Source: an uncultured Clostridia bacterium
Lineage (GTDB): Bacteria; Bacillota; Clostridia; Oscillospirales; Ruminococcaceae
Assembly (NCBI GenBank): GCA_937892655.1
Contig: CALBJC010000043.1
Span: 1 to 10,849 of the forward strand
Direction of reading: 5' to 3'
Length of the DNA: 10,849 bases
Shown here: in pieces, positions 5,456-10,849 of the stretch
Layout: each line of letters begins with the position of its first letter
Position numbering within the stretch: position 1 is the first letter of the stretch
Position numbers and translations under genes: made by a program
The notes under the pieces: model-generated
The model's database searches: none
What the model was told of the DNA's origin: nothing
The model's input: the letters and a program-made list of their open reading frames with translations, nothing else

Positions 5456-6685
5456 ATGGATGAGATTAAATATTATAAACCCAACGGCAGATTTTCCATT
5501 GTAGGTCTTATACTTCTTATAATCTCTATGATCGTAGTAGGCTGTGCGTTAGCTGCTCTTTATCTTAAAATAAATCAGATTTGTACAATTGCATTCCTGT
5601 GCGTTCTGGCGGCGTGCGGTCTTGGTGCTGTTATGGGTCTGGTAGCGAATCTTTTCATCAAGATTTTCAAGATGAGAAATCCGATTGTTGCTTTTGTAGG
5701 TATTCTGCTTGCTTGTCTTGTGGTTACATATTTCAAGTGGGGCTTATACTGCTATTGGGATAACAAGGATAACTACTATGATGCGCTCAATGAATCTACA
5801 GCCAAAACTGCATATGCTTGGGTAGTAAACGAAATCGGTATGACATCTTCACAGGTTGAATTTCTGGCAGGAGAATGCAATACTACTGTAGAAGCGCTCA
5901 AAAAAATGACTCCTGCTGAGTTTGCTTACTCAGAAAAATACAGATTCTATGAAAACCTTATGAATGAAGAACTTCCTGAGTATTTAGAGTATAAATCATT
6001 TGCAAGTACGCTCTTGTCGCCATCAGCTATGATCGAAAAAATCAAGGATGTCAACGAATATGGCAGATGGACATTCTCATCACGTCCAAGATATTCATCA
6101 TATACATCAGCTGATACTCAGCCTAGCACCAATGTAAAGGGCATTATGCTGTGGCTTGTATGGATCGGCGAAGCGCTTGTAATCATCTTTTTCCCTATCT
6201 ATATGGGTGTCAAGCGTTCAGATGACCCATTCATTGAATCAGAGGATATGTGGGCAGAGGTTTATCAGAATCCACGTCTTGGCTTTGCAGATTTCAATGT
6301 TACAAAGGGCATCATAAAGCAGATCGAAAATGTTCCTGATTATCTTTTCAGCTATGGCAGAACAGAGGGCAGCGCTTCAAAGTTAAACTTTGTAAGAGTA
6401 AAGCTTCATCATTCGAGGTTCTATACAGAAAATTATATCACTCTCATTAAGATGACATATAATCCTAAGAACAGAAACTATCAGGAAAAAGAAGTTATGC
6501 GTCATTTCAAGGTTTCATTTGACTTTGTTGAAAAGATGTTCGATTTCTGCAGAATTCCAAAGCCATTTGAAGAAACAAAGAAATACTTCCAGACTGAAGC
6601 AGAGGTTATGTCAGCTGCCGCGAGTGCAGTAGCTGAAGCAAAAACCCCTATTGTTCAGCCAAAGTATGACGATATATTCAACTAA
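5456..6685 (+). CDS. Four-TM membrane protein of unknown function
   Basis: I do not recognise this 409-residue family. Hydrophobic segments at about 13-36, 41-69 and 77-99 form an N-terminal membrane bundle. A soluble stretch (about 100-227) rich in Tyr, Glu and Lys follows, with a Ser/Thr/Tyr-rich patch near 206-226, then a fourth segment (228-251) and a soluble C-terminal region of about 158 residues ending in an Ala-rich helix (MSAAASAVAEAK) and PKYDDIFN. With an even number of helices both termini fall on the same side, probably the cytoplasm, placing 100-227 outside. There are no transporter signatures, ATPase motifs or catalytic patterns I can name. The start is set by TAGGAGGAA (5442-5450). 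It has its own promoter and terminator, so it is a single-gene unit. Confidence 0.8.
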   Translation: MDEIKYYKPNGRFSIVGLILLIISMIVVGCALAALYLKINQICTIAFLCVLAACGLGAVMGLVANLFIKIFKMRNPIVAFVGILLACLVVTYFKWGLYCYWDNKDNYYDALNESTAKTAYAWVVNEIGMTSSQVEFLAGECNTTVEALKKMTPAEFAYSEKYRFYENLMNEELPEYLEYKSFASTLLSPSAMIEKIKDVNEYGRWTFSSRPRYSSYTSADTQPSTNVKGIMLWLVWIGEALVIIFFPIYMGVKRSDDPFIESEDMWAEVYQNPRLGFADFNVTKGIIKQIENVPDYLFSYGRTEGSASKLNFVRVKLHHSRFYTENYITLIKMTYNPKNRNYQEKEVMRHFKVSFDFVEKMFDFCRIPKPFEETKKYFQTEAEVMSAAASAVAEAKTPIVQPKYDDIFN

Positions 6686-6691
6686 CACAAA

Positions 6692-6728
6692 AAGCGGAAA
6701 GCCTTCATGGCTTTCCGCTTATCTTTTT
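6692..6728. terminator. Bidirectional terminator between convergent genes
   Basis: A perfect 12-bp stem (AAGCGGAAAGCC, 6692-6703; GGCTTTCCGCTT, 6709-6720) has loop TTCAT. The T-rich tail ATCTTTTT follows on the plus strand, and a T-rich tail (TTTTTG including stem bases) on the minus strand. It serves the 5456 gene and the converging lipoprotein gene that ends at 6732. Confidence 0.9.
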
Positions 6729-6731
6729 ATT

Positions 6732-7511
6732 TTAGTTACAATTCCAATCTCTTACAAAACAGTTTTCAACATAAGGGTATTTATCCTCATCCCATATATG
6801 GCCTGTGCTTTTCATTTCGTTTGTGTTTACAAGCAAGAATGAATGGTATTTCCAGTTCATATCAGGAACAGGGTCATCCCAGGTTATGTCAACATAATAC
6901 CATTTGCCTCTGACAAATACCACATTCCATGCGTGGTCATTACCAGGCTCATTTGCATACGCGTTTTCAACTGTTATACATGGAATATCAAGTAAATCCA
7001 TAAACAACTGGAAGGTTGATGAATAGCCAGAACAAACCGCCTTACCGTTTTTGAAAAAGCCCTCAGGACAGAATGAATAAGCGTCAGCGCCCTTTCTTTC
7101 ATCAAGCTCATCAAGATCATAGGTGCAGTTTAAGATCATATAATCGTGTATAGCGTGAACCTTTTCAAAGTCCTGCATATCAGCGGTTATATATTCATCA
7201 ATAACCTTTGAAGCCTCATCTAAAACAAATCTCTCGTTTTCTGTAAGCGATGAGTAGTCGCCGCTTTTGTATGCCTCGCAGTAAGCAGTCATCCTACAGC
7301 TTTGCGCCAGCGCAAAATAGTCGGCATTATCTGCCTGAGTGTTTTGCTGTGTGCCGTCATCATTTTCGGCAGTCTGCCTGTCTGAGTTGAGATTTACAGA
7401 TGCTGACCGGGTCGTCACTTCAACTTTTTCGTCTGAATCTGCGCTGTCAGCACAAGCGGCAAAGCTTGTCATAATAAATGCAAGCGCTAAAATTAAAATA
7501 CCTTTCTTCAT
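6732..7511 (-). CDS. Transglutaminase-like lipoprotein
   Basis: A 259-residue exported lipoprotein. The N terminus has Lys-Lys, a hydrophobic core and a lipobox ending FAAC, with C20 as the expected lipidated residue, then an acidic Ser/Thr/Asn/Gln-rich linker (about 21-63). The C-terminal domain carries a transglutaminase/papain-like triad in the right order: C160 in GKAVCSGYS, H193 in DHAWN and D208 in YVDITWDD. The helix with VHAIHDYMILNCTYD (118-132) is typical of bacterial transglutaminase-core proteins of this kind, which are often thought to act as surface proteases or cross-linkers; the substrate is unknown. Extra cysteines (72, 78, 129, 148, 178, 251, 258) could form disulphides outside the cell. 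The start has an AGAGGTAG site (minus strand, near 7517-7524). It is divergent from the GH3-like lipoprotein operon. Confidence 0.88.
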   Translation of the reverse strand: MKKGILILALAFIMTSFAACADSADSDEKVEVTTRSASVNLNSDRQTAENDDGTQQNTQADNADYFALAQSCRMTAYCEAYKSGDYSSLTENERFVLDEASKVIDEYITADMQDFEKVHAIHDYMILNCTYDLDELDERKGADAYSFCPEGFFKNGKAVCSGYSSTFQLFMDLLDIPCITVENAYANEPGNDHAWNVVFVRGKWYYVDITWDDPVPDMNWKYHSFLLVNTNEMKSTGHIWDEDKYPYVENCFVRDWNCN

Positions 7512-7546
7512 TTGTCTACCTCTTTATATCTTTATATAGTAAATAA

Positions 7547-7575
7547 ATTATACTCCTCATTTCTTTTCGTGTCAA
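7547..7575 (-). promoter_or_regulatory. Consensus sigma-A promoter of the transglutaminase lipoprotein gene
   Basis: Read on the minus strand it is TTGACA (7575-7570), exactly 17 bases, then TATAAT (7552-7547): a full consensus match in both hexamers. It predicts strong constitutive expression unless repressed. Its -35 end is only one base from the -35 of a plus-strand promoter candidate (7577-7582). Confidence 0.9.
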
Positions 7576-7576
7576 C

Positions 7577-7605
7577 TTTACATAGCAGCAAATTTGTGCT
7601 ATTAT
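7577..7605 (+). promoter_or_regulatory. Distal promoter candidate for the GH3-like operon
   Basis: TTTACA (7577-7582), a 17-base spacer and TATTAT (7600-7605) preceded by TGC. A palindrome CAAATTTG (7589-7596), flanked by AGCA and TGCT, lies between the hexamers. It is back to back with the minus-strand promoter. It is weaker than the proximal promoter and is inferred from pattern only. Confidence 0.4.
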
Positions 7606-7607
7606 AG

Positions 7608-7646
7608 ATTTACAGGGCATAAATTCATATCTTTTGCCTTGTAAAT
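7608..7646. promoter_or_regulatory. 12-bp inverted repeat overlapping the proximal -35 box
   Basis: ATTTACAGGGCA (7608-7619) and TGCCTTGTAAAT (7635-7646) are inverted copies with a single G-T difference, separated by 15 bases. The right arm covers the -35 box TTGTAA of the promoter at 7639-7667. The left arm lies at about the start point of the distal promoter. It could be a two-half-site operator or, in a transcript from the distal promoter, a stable hairpin. No T run follows the right arm. Confidence 0.5.
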
Positions 7647-7667
7647 ACGGATGATTTATGATATACT
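7639..7667 (+). promoter_or_regulatory. Proximal promoter of the GH3-like operon
   Basis: TTGTAA (7639-7644), a 17-base spacer and TATACT (7662-7667) preceded by TGA, an extended -10. Transcription would start near 7674, about 42 bases before the ATG at 7716. Confidence 0.7.
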
Positions 7668-7715
7668 TTTTATATTGATTTTAGAACAAAAGTCAAAGGT
7701 TTTTCGGAGGCAAAA

Positions 7716-8891
7716 ATGAGATACAGAAAAATTGTTGCAGCGGCTACAGCGTCGCTTGTATTAACACTTACAGCTTGTCAGCAGATAGGTAGAGTCGAGG
7801 TGCTCCCACCGCAGACGTCGGCTCCTGTTGTAGAAGATGAAATTACAACTACCCCACCGGTTGTTACAGACCCTATAGATATCCCCGTTATCGATACTCC
7901 GCCGGTTGAGCTCAATAACGTAATGCCTCAGGCTCCTGAAGGCTTATCGGAAGAAGAGCTTGAGCTGTTTGAAAACGCAAGCCAGATAGTATCAGTTATG
8001 ACAATAGAGCAAAAGGTAGGTCAGCTTTTCTGCCTAACAGCCTCTTCGGGTGTCAGCGCTGACGATGCTCAGGGCTATATGCTCGGTGGCGTTTACTATG
8101 ACGCTGACTTTTTCAAAACAACTACAAAATCAGCGGTATCAGAGCTTAATGAAAATATGTCACAAAAGGATGATATTCTGCTCTTTACCTATGAACAGGG
8201 CGGCGTTGTAGCGCCTATCACATCAAACTCTCATTTCAGAGCTTTCCCATTCTGGGGAATAGGCGACTTGTATAACGATAGCGGTATGGATTTAGTAGAA
8301 AGTGATATCAGAGAGCGTACAGTTTTGCTCAAAGGCTTAGGCTTAAACGGCAACTATGGTATTAACGCTGCTATCTGTTCATCTGATGACAGTATGTATG
8401 CGTCAACTCTGCGTCAGCCTGCCCAGACAACAGCAAATATCGTAAAAACTGCTATTGAAAGCTATGAGGATAACGGTATCTGTACAGTAGTCGGTGCATT
8501 CCCATATGGTGCTGACAGTATTGAAGATGTAAACGCTGATAACAGCGCGATGTCCGGCTATGTAAGCGCTATTGATAATGGTGCAGATTTTATTATGATG
8601 TATCAGGGCGTTATAGCTGAAGAGTTCGCTTATTTAAATCCGCAGGTGCATACAGCGCTTGAGGATATGGGCTATTATGGCGCAACTATCATTGATTTAT
8701 CAGAAGAATCAACCTATCTTGCGGTCACAGAAGCGCTCACAGCGGGTAACGATATGTTCATTGTTTCAGATAAGGAGCTTGTTACAGAAACTGTTTTGAA
8801 GGTAAGAAGCGGTGAGCTTGATTTGGCACTTGTAAATGATGCTGTAGTATCAATAATGATGTCAAAGATTTCTGCAAATATTATGGGCTAA
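7716..8891 (+). CDS. GH3/NagZ-like lipoprotein, probably catalytically degenerate
   Basis: A 391-residue exported lipoprotein. The signal peptide ends in a lipobox LTAC (C21), followed by a Pro/Thr-rich linker (about 30-75), which would hold the domain away from the membrane. From residue 95, MTIEQKVGQLF begins a glycoside hydrolase family 3 N-terminal barrel of the beta-N-acetylhexosaminidase (NagZ) type. YEQGG (159-163) stands where NagZ has DQEGGR, and IIDLSE (325-330) where it has a TDDLSM-like nucleophile loop, with D327 the only candidate nucleophile. The diagnostic KHFPGHG is VGAFPYG (259-265), so its Lys and His are missing, and no DSH acid/base motif follows. Activity on muropeptides is therefore doubtful; binding of cell-wall sugars is an alternative. 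CGGAGG (7705-7710) sets the start. It is the first gene of a four-gene operon. Confidence 0.85.
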   Translation: MRYRKIVAAATASLVLTLTACQQIGRVEVLPPQTSAPVVEDEITTTPPVVTDPIDIPVIDTPPVELNNVMPQAPEGLSEEELELFENASQIVSVMTIEQKVGQLFCLTASSGVSADDAQGYMLGGVYYDADFFKTTTKSAVSELNENMSQKDDILLFTYEQGGVVAPITSNSHFRAFPFWGIGDLYNDSGMDLVESDIRERTVLLKGLGLNGNYGINAAICSSDDSMYASTLRQPAQTTANIVKTAIESYEDNGICTVVGAFPYGADSIEDVNADNSAMSGYVSAIDNGADFIMMYQGVIAEEFAYLNPQVHTALEDMGYYGATIIDLSEESTYLAVTEALTAGNDMFIVSDKELVTETVLKVRSGELDLALVNDAVVSIMMSKISANIMG

Positions 8892-8902
8892 AGGAGAATA
8901 GT

Positions 8903-9535
8903 ATGGAGCTTGAGCTTGTCCCTGAAAGGTATCTCTTGCTTTTAAAGCGTGCAAGAATAAAACTTGTTGCAAATATAGCTGTAATGATACTCAGCTTTGT
9001 TCTGCTGTTTGTATTCTCAGGCTTTTTATCAAAGCTGATGTGTATTCTGTTTTTAATATCCTTTGCAACGCTTTTATTTACAATTCTTTCCTTATACAAT
9101 ACAAAAGACCGCCTAGAGCATCAGAAGATGTTTTTGAAAAATGATATTTTCGTTTATGCGTATTTCAATGAGATAAGCGAAAATAACGGCAAGATGAATT
9201 ATTATTTTTTAAAAAAGCCTGTCAGATGCTTTGTTTCAAAGGAATATATTAAAATCAAGGGGTTGTTTGCTCATTCTGTCATTCACGGTGACGGGCAGAC
9301 AATGTTTGAATGGCAGGAAACTGCCGACGGTCAGATAACCTATGTATATGACAGCTTCATAAATGCAGGTAAATGCAAGGTCATGAAGGTAAAAATCCTA
9401 AAGATGTATTCAAAAGAGGATACTAAAAAGCTATTGTCGCATATAAAGCAAAAGGGCGGCAAGGTTTATAACATAAGTATAAAAAATCTTATCAGGAGTG
9501 TAATAGTGAAAAATGGAAATTCTAAACGAAATTAA
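8903..9535 (+). CDS. Two-TM protein of unknown function
   Basis: I do not recognise this 210-residue protein. A short polar N terminus (1-19) precedes two hydrophobic helices at about 20-39 and 43-65 that form a hairpin in the membrane, placing both ends on the same side, probably the cytoplasm. The remaining 145 residues are soluble and beta-rich in the middle (about 81-165), with many aromatic residues, and then a basic helical tail (KEDTKKLLSHIKQKGG). The overall plan, a membrane hairpin followed by a small beta domain, resembles bacterial PH-like or YcxB-like proteins, but no motif confirms this. AAAGGAGAA (8891-8899) sets the start, 11 bases after the GH3-like gene. Its last 23 bases overlap the start of the corrinoid-protein gene, implying translational coupling. 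Confidence 0.75.
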   Translation: MELELVPERYLLLLKRARIKLVANIAVMILSFVLLFVFSGFLSKLMCILFLISFATLLFTILSLYNTKDRLEHQKMFLKNDIFVYAYFNEISENNGKMNYYFLKKPVRCFVSKEYIKIKGLFAHSVIHGDGQTMFEWQETADGQITYVYDSFINAGKCKVMKVKILKMYSKEDTKKLLSHIKQKGGKVYNISIKNLIRSVIVKNGNSKRN

Positions 9536-10139
9536 AACTGCCGTTTTCAAGGGCAATGTAAAGGGAGTTACAGAGCTTGTAAATAAAGCCCTTTCAGAAA
9601 ATGTAGAGCCTAAGGTTATCTTAGAAGAGGGTATGCTCCCTGCTATGACTGAAATTGGCGAGCTTTTTGCGCAGAACAAGGTATTTATCCCTCAGGTTAT
9701 GATTGCCGCAAAGGCTATGAATACAGGCAGTGAAATCTTAAAGCCTCATATGAAGGGTGACGCAAGCGCTAAGGGCGTTGCGATTATCGGTACAGTAAAG
9801 GGCGACCAGCACGATATCGGTAAAAACCTTGTAAAGATGATGCTCGAGGGTCAGGGTATCGAGGTTACCGACCTTGGCATCAATGTTACTGCTGAAAAGT
9901 TTATAGCTGCTGCTAAGGAAAAGAATGCAGATTTAATCTGCTGCTCAGCACTTTTGACAACAACAATGCCTGTTATGCAGCAGGTAGTAGACTTGAGAAA
10001 CGCTGAAGGCATCAAGGCTAAGGTTATGGTAGGCGGTGCGCCTGTAACTCAGGATTTTTGCGACAAGATCGGTGCTGATGCGTATACTAAGGATGCCGCA
10101 TCCGCTGCAGCGCTTGCAGTACAGCTTTGTCAGGGTTAA
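9513..10139 (+). CDS. Corrinoid (cobalamin-binding) methyltransferase subunit
   Basis: A cytoplasmic 208-residue protein of the MtmC/MtbC/MttC-like corrinoid family, which carries a methyl group on cobalt between a substrate-specific methyltransferase and a second acceptor enzyme. Residues about 1-85 form the helical cap domain (EEGMLPAMTEIGELF, 38-52). Residues about 86-207 form the Rossmann-like B12 domain with the base-off/His-on motif GDQHDIG (97-103; H100 the cobalt ligand), S145 in CSALLTTTM and GGAP (174-177). Length matches stand-alone corrinoid proteins. The ATG at 9513 is the only start in frame before an upstream stop; AGGAG (9494-9498) lies a rather long 14 bases away. Its neighbours are two unknown membrane proteins. 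No methyltransferase, reactivase or B12 riboswitch is visible, so the methyl donor cannot be named. Confidence 0.92.
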   Translation: MEILNEIKTAVFKGNVKGVTELVNKALSENVEPKVILEEGMLPAMTEIGELFAQNKVFIPQVMIAAKAMNTGSEILKPHMKGDASAKGVAIIGTVKGDQHDIGKNLVKMMLEGQGIEVTDLGINVTAEKFIAAAKEKNADLICCSALLTTTMPVMQQVVDLRNAEGIKAKVMVGGAPVTQDFCDKIGADAYTKDAASAAALAVQLCQG

Positions 10140-10148
10140 GAGGTAATT

Positions 10149-10679
10149 ATGGCTAAGAAAACAAATCAGGTAACAGAAAGCAAGAGTGCTAAAAAGCTCA
10201 GAAAAAGTGAAAGCGGCATATACATTCTTTTAAAGATACTGTTATTAATTCCGTTTTTATATTCAGGCTTTTTCTGGGGACTTATCGCATCAATAAATCT
10301 CATCAACGGCAAAACCCATAAGGCAGATGCCCGCTTGATGTTAATAGGTATATGTCTTGCGTTTATAGGCGTATTACTTTGCTTTTTCAGAAAATATATC
10401 ATTCAGTTTGTATTCTCCCTTGCAGGTACGATCTGCTATATGATAGCTACAAATAACATAATAACCAGAACTGTTGAGGGTGAAAATGAAGGCAGTATTG
10501 TAAACGCAGATGGCGTTGAATTTCTATCAAAGCGTTTAGAACAGCGCCATATGCCGTTTGTGTTCTTTGGCGTAATAGCGGCAATAATTTTAGTATGGCG
10601 TTTGATTCCGATCTTTGTTAAAATCCACGATAAGCGTGAAGAAGAGCGAAACGCTCCTACAGAAAGTATACTTGGATAA
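10149..10679 (+). CDS. Four-TM protein of unknown function
   Basis: I do not recognise this 176-residue protein. A basic, Lys-rich N terminus (1-20) precedes hydrophobic helices at about 24-49, 62-80, 83-103 and 136-156, with a polar loop (about 107-133) and a charged C-terminal tail (KIHDKREEERNAPTESILG). Positive charges at both ends suggest both termini are cytoplasmic. It has no transporter signature, conserved acidic pair in a membrane helix or metal site that I can point to. GAGGTAA (10140-10146) sets the start, nine bases after the corrinoid gene, and a terminator follows at once, so it is the last gene of the operon. A role with the corrinoid protein is possible by position only. Confidence 0.75.
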   Translation: MAKKTNQVTESKSAKKLRKSESGIYILLKILLLIPFLYSGFFWGLIASINLINGKTHKADARLMLIGICLAFIGVLLCFFRKYIIQFVFSLAGTICYMIATNNIITRTVEGENEGSIVNADGVEFLSKRLEQRHMPFVFFGVIAAIILVWRLIPIFVKIHDKREEERNAPTESILG

Positions 10680-10686
10680 AAATATT

Positions 10687-10719
10687 ACAGCGTGTAGATT
10701 TGATACACGCTGTTTTTTT
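10687..10719 (+). terminator. Rho-independent terminator of the GH3-like/corrinoid operon
   Basis: A perfect 10-bp stem (ACAGCGTGTA, 10687-10696; TACACGCTGT, 10704-10713) with a seven-base loop runs into seven T (10713-10719). It begins seven bases after the stop of the four-TM gene. Confidence 0.93.
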
Positions 10720-10740
10720 ATTTTTTATAAACTTCAAGGA

Positions 10741-10769
10741 TAGAAACGCCCTCTGAATAGTTTTATATA
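10741..10769 (+). promoter_or_regulatory. Weak promoter candidate for the gene at 10808
   Basis: TAGAAA (10741-10746), a 17-base spacer and TATATA (10764-10769). The -35 matches consensus at only four of six positions. A promoter is expected here because a terminator closes the upstream operon; an adjacent palindrome suggests that it is regulated. Confidence 0.35.
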
Positions 10770-10784
10770 TGTAAGCGGCTTACA
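10770..10784. promoter_or_regulatory. Perfect palindrome TGTAAGC-G-GCTTACA, candidate operator
   Basis: Two 7-bp arms with a single central G directly follow the candidate -10 box, where a bound repressor would cover the transcription start. It resembles LacI/CcpA-type operators in its arms, but those usually have an even, CG-centred core, so the regulator family is not clear. Confidence 0.5.
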
Positions 10785-10807
10785 AACCAAAAAGAAAGGA
10801 GACAGCA

Positions 10808-10849
10808 GTGGATAAAACGCTTGAAAGCAAAAATGAGTTTCAGCGACTG
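10808..10849 (+). CDS. Start of an unidentified gene, cut by the window end
   Basis: A GTG start with a strong AAAGGAGA site (10795-10802) opens 14 codons, translated VDKTLESKNEFQRL with the GTG read as Met in the cell. This is too short to identify. By position after a corrinoid-protein operon it could be a partner methyltransferase, but the visible residues neither support nor exclude this. Confidence 0.6.
   Translation, partial: MDKTLESKNEFQRL

Noticed and set aside
7512..7715. Riboswitch, including a B12 riboswitch, upstream of the operon that contains a corrinoid protein
   Set aside because: The proximal leader is only about 42 bases, and no B12-box or other conserved core is visible.
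10166..10402. Minus-strand reading frame opposite the last four-TM gene
   Set aside because: No ribosome site or promoter was found, and it lies entirely inside a convincing gene.
10770..10784. Canonical CcpA cre site
   Set aside because: The arms resemble cre, but the site is 15 bases with an extra central G, so it does not fit the 14-base consensus.
1..10849. CRISPR array, insertion sequence, prophage or toxin-antitoxin module
   Set aside because: No regularly spaced repeats, transposase, integrase, phage structural gene or toxin-antitoxin-sized gene pair was seen; tRNA genes are present, but no attachment-site duplication was found.

Overview
The window looks like chromosomal DNA of a low-to-moderate-GC Gram-positive anaerobe, most likely a Clostridia member of the Ruminococcus/Oscillospiraceae type. 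This is inferred from strong AGGAGG-type ribosome binding sites, sigma-A-like promoters, CCA-encoding tRNA genes, two lipoproteins with short lipoboxes, a SEDS glycosyltransferase and a corrinoid protein of the type used by methyltransferases in anaerobes. Nothing looks like phage, plasmid, insertion sequence or CRISPR. It reads as ordinary core and semi-core chromosome with several poorly known membrane or surface genes.

Layout. (1) 1-192: the 3' end of tRNA-Thr(UGU), a complete tRNA-Tyr(GUA) and a terminator. (2) 203-792: a short single-domain AlbA_2 (Schlafen-like) protein ending inside a double-hairpin element. (3) 835-5263: one promoter, five tightly packed genes (rodA-type SEDS glycosyltransferase, galactokinase-like GHMP kinase, unknown 161-residue protein, tcdA, trmB) and a strong terminator. 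Two of these are tRNA-modifying enzymes. (4) 5373-6728: a monocistronic four-TM protein of unknown function with its own promoter and a terminator shared with the converging gene. (5) 6732-7511 on the minus strand: a transglutaminase-like lipoprotein with a consensus promoter. (6) 7577-10719: a divergent operon with a GH3/NagZ-like lipoprotein, a two-TM protein, a corrinoid protein and a four-TM protein, then a terminator. (7) 10741-10849: a regulatory palindrome and the first 14 codons of a further gene.

How the genes fit together. The rodA operon mixes cell-wall synthesis, sugar phosphorylation and tRNA modification, so it is more a growth-linked housekeeping cluster than a pathway. The two divergent lipoproteins (transglutaminase-like and GH3-like) share a 204-bp control region and both folds are common in cell-wall or surface biology. 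The corrinoid protein has no methyltransferase or reactivase inside the window; the gene starting at 10808 could be its partner, but too little is visible to tell.

Most notable points: tRNA-Tyr carries C instead of the near-invariant U at position 55; TrmB has lost several residues that are strongly conserved in the family; the GH3 lipoprotein lacks the KHFPGHG motif and looks like a pseudoenzyme; the AlbA_2 gene stops within a palindromic element; and a 12-bp inverted repeat overlaps the -35 box of the GH3 operon promoter. I see no clear multi-gene undescribed defence or biosynthetic system.
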